64,000 nt of DNA from Pseudolabrys sp. (GCA_022843325.1 JALHNV010000005.1:27158-91157), one strand, 5' to 3'; numbered from the stretch's first letter, positions 49,214-59,611 are shown. Translations and numbers: made by a program. The notes: generated by a model from the letters alone, not told the origin.

Positions 49214-50440
49214 TCATTCTTGCTCGGCCAAATCCTTGCGGAACGGCGCCGCCGCCGCAAGCTCTTCACCGGCGGCCTGTATATAGGCGCGCTCGCGCGC
49301 CAGATAGTCCGCAACGGCCCGCCGCAGCCCCGGATGGGCGATGAAATGCGCCGAATAGGTGGTCTGCGGCAGGTAGCCGCGCGCCAATTTGTGCTCGCCC
49401 TGGGCGCCGGCCTCGACCCGCGCCAGCTTGTGCGCGATCGCGTAGTCGATCGCCTGATAATAGCAGAGCTCGAAATGAAGAAACGGGTGATGCTCGACCG
49501 CGCCCCAGTTGCGGCCATAGAGCGCGTCGCCGCCAATGAAGTTGATCGCCCCGGCGATCCAGCGGCCGTCGCGCCGGGCCATCACCAGCAGGATCTTGTC
49601 GGGCATGGTGGCGCCGACAATCGAAAAGAACGCGCGGGTCAGATAGGGGCGGCCCCATTTACGGGACCCGGTGTCCATGTAGAACCGGAAGAAAGCGTCC
49701 CAGACATCCTCGGTCAGGTCCGAGCCGGTGAGCTGAACCACCTCGATCCCCGCCGCCAGCGCCTCCTTGCGTTCGCGGCGGATCGCCTTGCGCTTGCGGG
49801 ACGACAGCGCCGAGAGGAAATCCTCGAACGTGGCGTAGTCCTGATTATGCCAGTGAAACTGCTGATCGGTGCGTTGCAGATAGCTGCGCGCGCCGAGCAG
49901 GCAGGATTCCGCTTCGGTGAGGAAGGTGACATGGGCCGATGACAATTCGCTGGCCGTCGTGATCTCGCTCAGCGCATCGCCCAGCGCGCCGCGGATAATG
50001 GGCGCCTGCGGACCGGGGCGCACCAGCAGCCGTGGGCCGGTGACCGGGGTGAACGGCACGGCCACCTGAAGTTTCGGATAGTAGTCGCCGCCGGCGCGCT
50101 CGTAGGCATCGGCCCAGCCGGCGTCGAACACGTATTCGCCCTGCGAATGCGACTTCACATAGCAGGGAGCGCAGCCGAGCAGCCGGCCCGAGGCGTCCTC
50201 CGCCAGCAGATGCCGCGGTTGCCAGCCGGATCCGCCACCGACCGATACTGACTGTTCAAGACTATGTAAAAAAGAATGCGATATGAATGGATTATAAGGA
50301 TTTATTGATGTTGATAACTCTGAGGATAAGTGATCTTCACGTGATGCATTAACGGCCGGGATGGCACAGGCGTCCCAGGCGGCAGCAGGAACCTCGGTGA
50401 GGGACGGCGCGATGCGGATGCGAAGTTCGACCTCGGGCAT
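49214..50440 (-). CDS. GNAT-type (DUF482-like) N-acetyltransferase
   Basis: NPFISHSFLHSLEQS, GEYVFDAGWADAYERAGGDYYPKLQVAVPFTPVTGPRLL, HNQDYATFEDFLSALSSRKRKAIRRERKEAL. Confidence 0.88.
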   Translation of the reverse strand: MPEVELRIRIAPSLTEVPAAAWDACAIPAVNASREDHLSSELSTSINPYNPFISHSFLHSLEQSVSVGGGSGWQPRHLLAEDASGRLLGCAPCYVKSHSQGEYVFDAGWADAYERAGGDYYPKLQVAVPFTPVTGPRLLVRPGPQAPIIRGALGDALSEITTASELSSAHVTFLTEAESCLLGARSYLQRTDQQFHWHNQDYATFEDFLSALSSRKRKAIRRERKEALAAGIEVVQLTGSDLTEDVWDAFFRFYMDTGSRKWGRPYLTRAFFSIVGATMPDKILLVMARRDGRWIAGAINFIGGDALYGRNWGAVEHHPFLHFELCYYQAIDYAIAHKLARVEAGAQGEHKLARGYLPQTTYSAHFIAHPGLRRAVADYLARERAYIQAAGEELAAAAPFRKDLAEQE

Positions 50441-50496
50441 CCGGCCTTTATAGCGCGCATTGCGCCGGAAATCGTTCATTCGCTCAAAGCGAAGGC

Positions 50497-50784
50497 TCAA
50501 CGCCGGCAGGCTATCGCGTCGAATCCGGTCGGAACGCCGTTCCAATTGTACTGGGTGACAGGGTAGCAACCGGCCGGCACCGGCTGGCAGCCCATGAAAG
50601 TGCAGGCGACATGACGCTGCGGCTGAACCCGCCGCGGCGCCGGTCGCCGGACCTGCCTGGCGCTCCTGGCCTCTTTCTTGGAGGCCGCTGACAAAGTCGT
50701 GACCCCATCGGCGGGGCCCGCTTTGGCCACGGGCGCAGCGATGACGATGGCGGCGAGTCCGAGGACGAGGATCCAGGTTTTCAT
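50497..50784 (-). CDS. small exported Cys-containing protein of unknown function
   Basis: Signal peptide MKTWILVLGLAAIVIAAPVAKA; C-terminal CTFMGCQPVPAGCYPVTQYNWNGVPTGFDAIAC. Confidence 0.7.
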   Translation of the reverse strand: MKTWILVLGLAAIVIAAPVAKAGPADGVTTLSAASKKEARSARQVRRPAPRRVQPQRHVACTFMGCQPVPAGCYPVTQYNWNGVPTGFDAIACRR

Positions 50785-50858
50785 CTGCGGCTCCTTCGGC
50801 TGCTTCTCGCTTTAATACCCCCGAGAGCCACCGGTGTTCCGCCGGCGGGCCGAAAAAA

Positions 50859-51605
50859 TCAGGGCCGCCAGCCTTCGAAGATGACCTGGTCGGCCCAGCG
50901 CGCGGCGGTCTTGCGGTCGGCCTCGCTGCGCACGGTCCAGGTCAGCAGCGGCAGCCCGAACAGCAGGCGCGCCAGCACCGGCGCCGGGGATGGCAAATCC
51001 TTCACCGCATAGGCGGCAAAATGGGGCCGGGTGCGGTGCATGTGCAGCAGGTGCGCCAGCCGCCGCTTGGCGGGCTTCGGCATGCGGTCCCACTCGTGAT
51101 GGGCGTAATGGCGTTCGGCGACGATGCCGCGCGGCAGGCCGGGGGCGATGGCGCGCGCGGCCTCGATCAGGCCCGGATCGAAGGACATCACCGCGACCGG
51201 CCCGGCATAGCTGTTGAGGACGTCAGACACCCGCTGCACCAGCCGCACATCGCCGTCGAAATGGCCCTTGAGCTCCAGCAGCAGCGGGACGCGGCCGGCG
51301 ACTTGGTCGCACAACTCGCCCAGAGTCTGGATGCGGTCGGCGGTGGCCTTGAAGGGGACGGCCTTCAGTGCCGTCGCGGTCATGCCGGCGAGCGGACCGT
51401 GGCCGTCGGTCAACCGGCCGAGAGCATCGTCGTGATGCACCATGGCTTCGCCGTCGGCGCTGATCTGGAGGTCGGTTTCGATGCCGTAGTCGGCTGCGAT
51501 CGCCGCTGCAAAGGCCGACGCGGTGTTCTCGATCAGGCAAGCCGACGCGTCATGCAGCCCGCGATGGGCGATGGGGCGCGCGCTCAGCCAGTCGAGTCCC
51601 GCCAT
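50859..51605 (-). CDS. glycerophosphodiester phosphodiesterase family protein
   Basis: PIAHRGLHD, ENTASAFAAAIAADYGIETDLQISADGEAMVHHDDALGRLT. Confidence 0.93.
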   Translation of the reverse strand: MAGLDWLSARPIAHRGLHDASACLIENTASAFAAAIAADYGIETDLQISADGEAMVHHDDALGRLTDGHGPLAGMTATALKAVPFKATADRIQTLGELCDQVAGRVPLLLELKGHFDGDVRLVQRVSDVLNSYAGPVAVMSFDPGLIEAARAIAPGLPRGIVAERHYAHHEWDRMPKPAKRRLAHLLHMHRTRPHFAAYAVKDLPSPAPVLARLLFGLPLLTWTVRSEADRKTAARWADQVIFEGWRP

Positions 51606-51611
51606 GTCGTT

Positions 51612-52079
51612 TTATGCGACCTCGAACAGTCCTTCGACTTCGACCGCTGCATCCGCCGGCAGCGCCGAGACGCCGACCGTCGAACGGGCATGGCGGCCGA
51701 GGTCACCGAACACCTCGACCATCAGGTCGGAGGCGCCGTTCATCACCTTGGGACCATCGGTAAAGCCGGGGGCGGAATTGATGAAGCCGCCGAGCCGGAC
51801 CACGCGGGTGACCTTGTCGAGATCGCCGATCACGGCCTTGATCTGCGCGATCAGGTTGACCGCGCAGGCGCGCGCCGCGCGCTGGCCGTCCTCGACCGAG
51901 ACGCCGCCGCCGAGCTGTCCTTTGGCCACCAGTTTGCCGTCGTCGCCGAAGCAGAGCTGGCCCGATACGACCAGCAGATTGCCGGTGCGCACGCAGGCGA
52001 CGTAATTGGCGATGGGGGCAGCGGGGGTCGGCAATACGATACCCAGGCGGTCGAGCGTGTCTTCTGCTATTCCGGCCAT
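51612..52079 (-). CDS. RidA-family protein
   Basis: NLLVVSGQLCFGDDGKLVAKGQLGGGVSVEDGQRAARACAVNLIAQIKAV. Confidence 0.9.
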   Translation of the reverse strand: MAGIAEDTLDRLGIVLPTPAAPIANYVACVRTGNLLVVSGQLCFGDDGKLVAKGQLGGGVSVEDGQRAARACAVNLIAQIKAVIGDLDKVTRVVRLGGFINSAPGFTDGPKVMNGASDLMVEVFGDLGRHARSTVGVSALPADAAVEVEGLFEVA

Positions 52080-52290
52080 TCACGATCTCCCAATGAAGGT
52101 TATTCTATTGGCCGATCGGTTGGGCTTGCGCAAGGCAGCGCCGGCCCGCAATGCCCAAGATTGGGCTTTTGGTAAAGGAGGTCGGACATCGCCGGTTGCC
52201 GGAATCGGAGGCGGCCTCTATCCTGCTGCTTTCTTGTTCTTTGGTCGCCACCATGCGGCGCGTTGTGCGGCCGGGGAGAGGTTTTTGTCG

Positions 52291-53163
52291 ATGAACAGGC
52301 GCGTCACGGTCAAGCGAGTGGTTCCATGGGCTGCGGCTGCTGGCCTGGCGGCTGCCCTCGGGTACCCGGCGGGGGCCGCGCCCGCCGATGGCGCGGCGGT
52401 GCTGGCGCCGCACCGCGCCGTCTACGATCTCAAGCTCCTGAAATCGCGCGGCACCCGCGGCGTCGAGGCGGTGCGCGGCCGCATTGTGTACGACTTTTCC
52501 GGCAGCGCCTGCGCCGGCTACGATCTGCAATTCCGTCAGGTATCCGAACTCGACTCCGGCGAAGGCAAAGCCGTCGTCAGCGAAATGAGTTCGACGACCT
52601 GGGAGGACGGCAATGCCCGCAGGTTTCGGTTCAATTCGCAGAACAAGCTGAACGACAAACGCGCCGATGCGGTCGACGGTCGCGCCGAACGCACCGCCAA
52701 GGCGGTCGCGATCAACCTCAGCAAGCCGAAGCAGCGCAAGCTGACCGTGCCGGCCAGCGCGGTGTTTCCGACCGAACATATGCGCCGCATCCTCATTGCC
52801 GCGCGCGCCGGCCAGTCGATTCTGGAATTTCCCGTCTATGATGGCTCCGAGACGGGCGACAAGTTCTACAACACGCTGACCGTGATCGGCCGCGAGATCG
52901 CGCCGGACCAGAAGCCGGCGACCGACGCTGCCGCGAAGATCCCGGTGCTGGCCACACTCAAGCGCTGGCCGGTGAGCATCACCTATTTCGAGCAGCAGGA
53001 TGAGAAGACGGCGCGCAGCGGCGAGCAGTTGCCGGCCTATTCGATTGCCTTCGAGATTTACGAGAATGGTATCTCGCGCGCGCTGGTGCTGGATTACACC
53101 GATTTCACCATCAGCGCCGAATTGAGCCTGCTGGAAATGAAGACAGCAAAGCCGTGCCCCTGA
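52291..53163 (+). CDS. DUF1849 / EipB-like periplasmic envelope-integrity protein
   Basis: Signal peptide; LAPHRAVYDLKLLKSRGTRGVEAVRGRIVYDFSGSACAGYDLQFRQVSELD; C-terminal KPCP. Confidence 0.88.
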   Translation: MNRRVTVKRVVPWAAAAGLAAALGYPAGAAPADGAAVLAPHRAVYDLKLLKSRGTRGVEAVRGRIVYDFSGSACAGYDLQFRQVSELDSGEGKAVVSEMSSTTWEDGNARRFRFNSQNKLNDKRADAVDGRAERTAKAVAINLSKPKQRKLTVPASAVFPTEHMRRILIAARAGQSILEFPVYDGSETGDKFYNTLTVIGREIAPDQKPATDAAAKIPVLATLKRWPVSITYFEQQDEKTARSGEQLPAYSIAFEIYENGISRALVLDYTDFTISAELSLLEMKTAKPCP

Positions 53164-53403
53164 AGCCGATGAGCCGACCCGCTCGAATTTCATAACTGCT
53201 TATCGTTCCGTGCCGCGGCACTTATCTTTCTTTGCCGCTGAACCGGTATTCGGTTGCCGCGCTGTATCAACCTGACTGTTTTTGCGCTATTGCTGAAGCG
53301 CGCACATCATCGCAACGGACGCTGACGCCGGGAATGCAACGCATTGCAGTCCGGCGATCCGCTCGACCGCCTCCGTCACCTCTCACTGAAAGGCCAGGCG
53401 GAC

Positions 53404-54588
53404 ATGTCGACCGAACCAACCAACCATCGAGCCAACGTTCTTGTCGTCGAAGATGAAATGGTGCTGCGCATGCGCGCCGTCGACATCGTCGAGGATGCCG
53501 GCTTCACGCCGGTCGAGGCTGTCAATGCCGACGAGGCGCTGGCCATTCTCGAGTCGCGTTCCGATATCTCGCTGCTGTTCACCGACATCCAGATGTCGGG
53601 CAGCATCGACGGTCTCAAGCTGGCGCACGCCGTGCACAAGCGCTGGCCTGCCATCAAGATCGTGCTGGTGTCCGGCCAGGTGCGCCCCACTGTGGCTGAG
53701 CGGCCGGCCGACAGCCGCTTCTTCGGCAAGCCGCTGGAAGTCGCTCAGATGATTTCCGAACTGCAGGACATGGTCGGGGCCGGCGCGCTCAAGATCGTGC
53801 CGGATACCGCGGTCAGCCAGGCCGTCAACGCGCCGCGGCGCGGTCATACGCCGTCTGAGGACGTGCTGAGCGCCGAGAACGACAGCCTGCGGCTGCTGCT
53901 GGCGCAGGCCAGCATCGACGCCAAGGCCCTGCTGACGCAGGCCGGCATCGACGCCAAGGAGCGCGAGGCGGCCGACAAATTGCAGAAATTGATCCTCGAC
54001 GAGATGCACCATCGGATCAAGAATTCGCTGGCGACCGTCAGCGCGATTGCGTCGCAGAGCTTGCGCAATGCGACCAGCATCGCGCACGGCAAGCAGTCCA
54101 TCGAGGGGCGTCTGGTCGCGCTGGGGCGCGCGCACGATCTCCTGATGCAGGCGAGCTGGGCCAATGCCAGCTTGTCGCAGACCGTCCGGAGCGCCACCGA
54201 GCCCTACGACAGCGCCGGCGCCGGGCGGTTCTCGATCAAGGGGCGCGACACCGGAATAGCCTCCGGGGCGGTGATTGCGCTGGCGATGACGTTCAACGAG
54301 CTGTGCACCAACACGACCAAGTTCGGCGCGCTGTCGGTGCCGGCCGGTCACGTCGAGATCGTTTGGTCCATCGATGACGCAGCGCAGCGCCTGCGCTTGA
54401 CCTGGACCGAGATCGGCGGTCCGCCGGTGGAGGCGCCGACGCGGCGCAGCTTCGGCACGCGGATGATGGAATCGCTCGGTCAGCAATTGAGCGGCGAGGT
54501 CCGGCTGGACTACGAGCCGTCCGGATTCATCTACACGCTCGATGTGCCGCTCAGCGCGCTCGCCGCCAAAGGCGCCGTCGACCGCTAG
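53404..54588 (+). CDS. hybrid protein: N-terminal receiver domain and C-terminal HWE/HisKA_2-type histidine kinase
   Basis: [95 protein letters not shown]. Confidence 0.88.
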   Translation: MSTEPTNHRANVLVVEDEMVLRMRAVDIVEDAGFTPVEAVNADEALAILESRSDISLLFTDIQMSGSIDGLKLAHAVHKRWPAIKIVLVSGQVRPTVAERPADSRFFGKPLEVAQMISELQDMVGAGALKIVPDTAVSQAVNAPRRGHTPSEDVLSAENDSLRLLLAQASIDAKALLTQAGIDAKEREAADKLQKLILDEMHHRIKNSLATVSAIASQSLRNATSIAHGKQSIEGRLVALGRAHDLLMQASWANASLSQTVRSATEPYDSAGAGRFSIKGRDTGIASGAVIALAMTFNELCTNTTKFGALSVPAGHVEIVWSIDDAAQRLRLTWTEIGGPPVEAPTRRSFGTRMMESLGQQLSGEVRLDYEPSGFIYTLDVPLSALAAKGAVDR

Positions 54589-55832
54589 TCATCGTCCAGC
54601 GTCAGGCCCTTCACAACGGCGCCCTTACCGAATTTCGAGCGCAGCCGGTCGACGGCGTGCTCGGCTTCGGCGGCGCGGCGGTCGAGCAGGTCGGACAGGT
54701 CCGAGCCGTCGGTTTCCTGCAAATGGCTGACGCCGATGCCGATCAGCCGGAAGCGGGTGGCGCCGACCTCATGCTGCAGCAGGTCGCGGCCGGCGGCGAA
54801 GATGCGCGCCGCGAGCTGCGTCGGATGGCCGAGCGAGCGGGCCCGGGTGCGGGTCTTGAAATCGGCGCTCTTGAGCTTCAGCGTCACCGTCGATCCCGCC
54901 AGATGCTGCGCCTTCAGGCGCGATGACACCCGCTCGGTCAGATCCCACAGATGCTGCTCGAGCGGCCGGAAGTCGCCGATGTCCTGGTTGAAGGTGGTTT
55001 CCGCCGACACGCTTTTGGTCTCGCGCTCCGGATCGACGCGGCGCGTGTCGAGCCCGCGCGCCAGTTGCCACAGCCGCGTACCCTCGACGCCGTAGCGCCG
55101 CATCAGGTCGTGCTGGTCGGCCTGTTGCAGGTCGGCGATGGTGCGGAAGCCGTCACCGGCGAGTTTTGCCGCGCTGACGGCGCCGACGCCGTAGATGAAA
55201 CCGACCGGCTTCGGCGCCAGGAAGGCGGCCGCCTCGGCCTGGCCGAGCACGGCGAAGCCGCGCGGCTTATCCATGTCGGAGGCGATCTTGGCCAGGAACT
55301 TGTTAGCCGACAGGCCGATCGACACCGTGATGCCATGGTCGCGTTCGACGCGCGCGGCGAAGCGCGCCAGCACCCGCGCCGCGCTCATGCCGTGCAGCCG
55401 TTGCGTTCCGGTGAGATCGAGGAAGGCCTCGTCGATCGACAGCGGCTCGACCAGCGGCGTCAGCTCGAACATGGCGGTGCGCACGGCGCGGCCGACCTCG
55501 ACGTATTTGGCCATGTTGGGCTTGATGACCACCAGGGTCGGACATCGGCTCAGGGCCTCGAACATCGGCATGGCCGAGCGGATGCCATAGGTGCGCGCGA
55601 CATAACAGCAGGCGGCGACCACGCCACGCTTGCCGCCGCCGACCACCACCGGCTTGTCGGTCAGGGAAGGGTCGTCCCGCTTCTCGATGGTGGCGTAGAA
55701 CGCGTCGCAGTCGATATGCGCGATCGTCAGCGTGTCCAGTTCCGGATGCCGCGCCAGCCGTGGCGAGCCGCAGGCCGGACAGCGCCGCGCCGTTGCGGCC
55801 GTGTCGGCCAGACAGTCGCGGCAGAAACTCAC
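54585..55832 (-). CDS. dinB: DNA polymerase IV with N-terminal zinc-ribbon-like segment
   Basis: [70 protein letters not shown] at the N-terminus. Confidence 0.93.
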   Translation of the reverse strand: MSFCRDCLADTAATARRCPACGSPRLARHPELDTLTIAHIDCDAFYATIEKRDDPSLTDKPVVVGGGKRGVVAACCYVARTYGIRSAMPMFEALSRCPTLVVIKPNMAKYVEVGRAVRTAMFELTPLVEPLSIDEAFLDLTGTQRLHGMSAARVLARFAARVERDHGITVSIGLSANKFLAKIASDMDKPRGFAVLGQAEAAAFLAPKPVGFIYGVGAVSAAKLAGDGFRTIADLQQADQHDLMRRYGVEGTRLWQLARGLDTRRVDPERETKSVSAETTFNQDIGDFRPLEQHLWDLTERVSSRLKAQHLAGSTVTLKLKSADFKTRTRARSLGHPTQLAARIFAAGRDLLQHEVGATRFRLIGIGVSHLQETDGSDLSDLLDRRAAEAEHAVDRLRSKFGKGAVVKGLTLDDD

Positions 55833-56128
55833 GGCACCTCGCGCTCCCAGTCGCCACCGCCCAGCGCAGCCCGGGCGCTACCAAGGTCAGCGGGGTGGAT
55901 CCCGGTTTCAGTAGCGAATTCGGTAACCATCTGCTCATGCCCGGCCACGTAATCAAGCACGCCGGCCAGAAAGCCCGGCTCGGCGCTGGCGGCGCGAATC
56001 TCGGCCGGCCCGATACCGGTGATTGCGAGGAACCGGCCCAGCCGCTCTGGGTCTCCCGCAATGTAGGTAAGGGCCTGGACGGCCAGCTTTTCCGCCGCTT
56101 CGACGGTCACGGGGCCACGCGCTTTCAT
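55829..56128 (-). CDS. DUF3572-family protein
   Basis: [57 protein letters not shown]. Confidence 0.88.
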   Translation of the reverse strand: MKARGPVTVEAAEKLAVQALTYIAGDPERLGRFLAITGIGPAEIRAASAEPGFLAGVLDYVAGHEQMVTEFATETGIHPADLGSARAALGGGDWEREVP

Positions 56129-56247
56129 CGGCCAAATTTGCCTTTCCGTAAGATTTCAGCACTACCGTACTCTCTCGATCATGCCTGATAGCGCGGTCTC
56201 TGGCGACGCCAGACGCTCCGGTGCGCTGGGGACAAAGGGGCGGGGGA

Positions 56248-56619
56248 ATGCCGAAGACCGTCCTGATCGTCGAGGACAACGAACTGAACATGAAGCTCTT
56301 CCACGATCTCCTGGAAGCGCATGGCTACGACACCGTCGGCACCCGCAACGGCATAGAGGCGCTCGATCTCGCCCGCAAGCACCGGCCCGATCTGATCCTG
56401 ATGGATATTCAACTGCCGGAAGTATCCGGTCTCGAAGTGACCAAGTGGCTCAAGGACGATCCAGAGTTGAAATCAATCCCGGTGGTGGCAGTGACCGCGT
56501 TCGCGATGAAGGGTGACGAGGAGCGTATCCGCGAAGGCGGCTGCGAGGCCTATCTGTCCAAGCCGATTTCGGTCGGCAAGTTCATCGAGACCATCCGTCA
56601 CTTCCTCGGCCCAGCGTAA
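56248..56619 (+). CDS. divK: response regulator DivK
   Basis: [69 protein letters not shown]; adjacent to pleD. Confidence 0.94.
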   Translation: MPKTVLIVEDNELNMKLFHDLLEAHGYDTVGTRNGIEALDLARKHRPDLILMDIQLPEVSGLEVTKWLKDDPELKSIPVVAVTAFAMKGDEERIREGGCEAYLSKPISVGKFIETIRHFLGPA

Positions 56620-56629
56620 GAGTACCCCG

Positions 56630-58003
56630 ATGACCGCCCGTGTTCTTGTCGTCGATGACGTGCCGGCCAATGTGCGCCTGCTCGAAGCGCGCCTGTCGGC
56701 CGAATACTTCGACGTCGCCACCGCCTATAGCGGCGCCGAGGCGCTGGCTCAGTGCGAGCGCGCCGAGTGCGACATCGTCCTGCTCGACGTGATGATGCCG
56801 GACATGGACGGCTTTGAGGTCTGCCGTCAGCTCAAGGCCAATCCGGCGACCCATCATATTCCGGTCGTCATGGTGACGGCGCTCGATCAGCCGTCCGACC
56901 GCGTGCGCGGGCTGGAAGCCGGCGCGGACGATTTTCTGACCAAGCCGGTCACCGACGTGGCGCTGGTGTCGCGCGTGCGCTCGCTTGCGCGGCTGAAAAT
57001 GGTAACCGACGAACTGCGCATGCGGGCTTTGACCTCGCGCGAAATCGGCATCCAGGCGCCGGAGCGCGACGCGGTGGCGGAAACCGGCCGCAATGGCCGC
57101 ATTCTGGTGGTCGATGACCGCCAGTCGTCCTACGAGCGTATCGTTGCCACGCTGGAGACCGAGCACAAGGTCGACGTACAGGCAGACCCGAACGAAGGCC
57201 TGTTTCACGCCGCCGAGGGCAGCTACGACCTGATCATCGTCTCGCTGGGCCTTTCCAATTTCGACGGCCTGCGGCTGTGCAGCCAGCTGCGTTCGCTGGA
57301 GCGCACCCGCAACGTGCCGATCCTTGCCATCGCCGAGGCCGACAACAATGCGCGGCTGGTGCGCGGTCTCGAAATCGGCGTCAACGATTACCTGATCCGC
57401 CCGATCGACAAGAATGAGATGCTGGCGCGGGTGCGCACCCAGATCAAGAAAAAGCGCTACACCGAACGGCTGCGCGACAACGTGCAGATGTCGATCGAGA
57501 TGGCGATCACTGACGCGCTGACCGGCCTGTTCAATCGCCGCTACATGGAAACGCATCTGTCGAGCCTGGTCGATCAGGCGGCGGCGCGCGGCAAGCCGAT
57601 CACGGTGCTGATTGTCGACATCGACTTCTTCAAGGCGATCAATGACGGCCACGGCCACGACGCCGGCGACGACGTGTTGCGTGAATTCGCGCTGCGCATC
57701 CGCAAGTCGATCCGCAATATCGATCTGGCCTGCCGCTACGGCGGCGAGGAATTCGTCATCGTCATGCCGGAAACCGATATGACGGTGGCCGGCATGGTGG
57801 CCGAGCGGTTGCGCCGCCGCATCGCCACGGAGCCGTTCATCATCCAGCAGGGTGCCGGCGCGCTGGAAGTGACGATCTCGATCGGCATCGCCGCGCTCGG
57901 TCAGCCGGGTGACAACGCTGCGTCGATCCTGAAGCGCGCCGACCAGGCGCTGTACCGCGCCAAGCGCGACGGCCGTAACCGCGTCGTCCAGGACGCCGCC
58001 TGA
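56630..58003 (+). CDS. pleD: PleD-family response regulator diguanylate cyclase (REC-REC-GGDEF)
   Basis: Two REC modules (second lacks the phospho-Asp), RYGGEEFVIVMPET with RxxD I-site (RNID) five residues upstream. Confidence 0.95.
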   Translation: MTARVLVVDDVPANVRLLEARLSAEYFDVATAYSGAEALAQCERAECDIVLLDVMMPDMDGFEVCRQLKANPATHHIPVVMVTALDQPSDRVRGLEAGADDFLTKPVTDVALVSRVRSLARLKMVTDELRMRALTSREIGIQAPERDAVAETGRNGRILVVDDRQSSYERIVATLETEHKVDVQADPNEGLFHAAEGSYDLIIVSLGLSNFDGLRLCSQLRSLERTRNVPILAIAEADNNARLVRGLEIGVNDYLIRPIDKNEMLARVRTQIKKKRYTERLRDNVQMSIEMAITDALTGLFNRRYMETHLSSLVDQAAARGKPITVLIVDIDFFKAINDGHGHDAGDDVLREFALRIRKSIRNIDLACRYGGEEFVIVMPETDMTVAGMVAERLRRRIATEPFIIQQGAGALEVTISIGIAALGQPGDNAASILKRADQALYRAKRDGRNRVVQDAA

Positions 58004-58017
58004 ACCCGTCCGAAATG

Positions 58018-58042
58018 CAAAGGGCGCCCAGAGGGCGCCCCA
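58018..58042. terminator. hairpin between convergent pleD and rpmG
   Basis: GGGCGCCC-AGA-GGGCGCCC. Confidence 0.5.
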
Positions 58043-58065
58043 GCGTCAGCCGATGCGAACCAAAA

Positions 58066-58233
58066 CTACTTGATCTTGGATTCGCTGTACTCGACGTGCT
58101 TCTTGGCAATCGGGTCGTACTTGTTCTTCTTCAACTTGTCGGTCTGGGTGCGCGAGTTCTTCTTGGTCACGTAGAAGTGGCCGGTACCCGCGCTCGACAC
58201 GAGCTTGATCTTCAGACTGGCGGCTTTGGCCAT
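58066..58233 (-). CDS. rpmG: 50S ribosomal protein L33
   Basis: Translated from the minus strand (absent from the ORF track): [55 protein letters not shown]. Confidence 0.96.
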   Translation of the reverse strand: MAKAASLKIKLVSSAGTGHFYVTKKNSRTQTDKLKKNKYDPIAKKHVEYSESKIK

Positions 58234-58324
58234 GGGATATCCCTCGAATTTCGGAACTTGTCGGCGGCTTTCGCCCGGTTGGCGCGGAACCTAGCGCCGG
58301 GGCGGGAAATGTCAAGAAATCACG

Positions 58325-58849
58325 CTAGCGCTCGGATTTGCTGCTTTTTTTGGCGTCCGCATTCCAGGCCCCCAGCATGATCTCCCAGGCGTTGAGAATG
58401 ATGACGCTCAGGAAAGCGAGATATGCGGCGGCGACGACATACATGCCGATACCGGGCCGGTAGATCAGGAGGGCGCCGCCGAGCGCGCCGCAGCAATAAA
58501 TGCCGGTGTAGACGAAGGCCCGTCGCACCGAGAGGCCGCCAAGGTCGTTTCTTCGCACGAAGCGCTTGTAGAGCGGAACGAGCGCGTTTCGCGACCAGAA
58601 CGCATTGATGGCAATCAATTCGGCCCCGAGCAGGGCAACCGGCTGCGGGATCAGTATCAGCGATGAGATCACGAGCAGGGTCAGCAGATAGAGAAGGTTG
58701 TTGCGCGCCCGCCAGCGGAACACACCGTTCTTCATAATGTGGTCGAGGTGGAGCGACATGGCGACGAACAAAAGGCCGATCAGCGCCGCCGCCGCGCCGC
58801 CGAGCATAATGTAGAGTTCTCGCCATTGTTCCGGATGATATGAGTTCAA
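58325..58849 (-). CDS. multi-TM membrane protein of unknown function
   Basis: LYIMLGGAAAALIGLLFVAMSLHLDHIMKNGVFRWRARNNLLYLLTLLVISSLILIPQP. Confidence 0.8.
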   Translation of the reverse strand: MNSYHPEQWRELYIMLGGAAAALIGLLFVAMSLHLDHIMKNGVFRWRARNNLLYLLTLLVISSLILIPQPVALLGAELIAINAFWSRNALVPLYKRFVRRNDLGGLSVRRAFVYTGIYCCGALGGALLIYRPGIGMYVVAAAYLAFLSVIILNAWEIMLGAWNADAKKSSKSER

Positions 58850-58864
58850 GCGTCCGACCTCGGC

Positions 58865-59611
58865 TTAGAGAAGCTCGCGGAGAAAGCGGCTGTCCTGCAT
58901 GTAATAGAACGGCACCGGCAGGTCATGCGCCATGCCGGCCTCGACTCTGGCCTCCAGCTCTTCCAGCACCACGCTGGTGATGGTCGGCATGTCCAGTTCG
59001 GTGGCCTCGTCGAGCGGCAGCCACACCAGTTCCACCAGCTCCGAATCCGGTCCGACAACGCCTTCGATCTTGTGGGCAATCGAGGTGGCGTCGCAGGTGA
59101 AAAATCGGGTGTCGAAGCGCTTCGGCCGCCGCGGCGGCGTGATGGCGCGGGCGATGAAGTGGATGTTGCCGAGATCGGGGTGAATCCTGGCTTTGGCAAA
59201 CTCGGTCCAGATTTCGCCGGGCGAGGCCGGCGGCTCGTCGCGCTGGACGCCGAGCAACAGGCCGGTTTCCTCCGCCATTTCCCGCACGGCCGCGAGCGCC
59301 ACGCCGCGCGCGAATTCAGGGCTCGGCGCAGGGACCCGTTCCAGCAGTTTGCGCTCCGTGCCGGGGTGCAGTTCGCTGACCGCGGACATGGCCCGGTCCA
59401 GCGCCTCGATACGGCCGCCCGGGAAGACGAATTTTCCCGGCATGAATTTGTGGCCATGGTGGCGGCGGCCGAGCAGCACCTTCGGCCGATCCGTGGCGCG
59501 GTCGATCAGCATGATGGTCGCCGCGTCGCGCGGCTCGCTGTCCGGAAACGTCTGTTCGCGTTCCATGTTTGTCATACGGGCGCTGAGGCGCGCGCCAAGA
59601 TCGGTGCTCAT
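58865..59611 (-). CDS. NUDIX hydrolase
   Basis: FVFPGGRIEALD ... GVALAAVREMAEETGLLLG. Confidence 0.9.
   Translation of the reverse strand: MSTDLGARLSARMTNMEREQTFPDSEPRDAATIMLIDRATDRPKVLLGRRHHGHKFMPGKFVFPGGRIEALDRAMSAVSELHPGTERKLLERVPAPSPEFARGVALAAVREMAEETGLLLGVQRDEPPASPGEIWTEFAKARIHPDLGNIHFIARAITPPRRPKRFDTRFFTCDATSIAHKIEGVVGPDSELVELVWLPLDEATELDMPTITSVVLEELEARVEAGMAHDLPVPFYYMQDSRFLRELL

Noticed and set aside
50235-50355. Idea that the AT-rich patch is a chromosomal replication origin
   Set aside because: Inside a coding gene, only two imperfect DnaA-like nonamers, and no typical origin neighbours; kept only as a low-interest DnaA-site remark.
53164-53403. Possible tRNA or small RNA in the longer intergenic region before the REC-kinase gene
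   Set aside because: No cloverleaf, no TTCGANTC-type T-loop; only generic palindromic bits.
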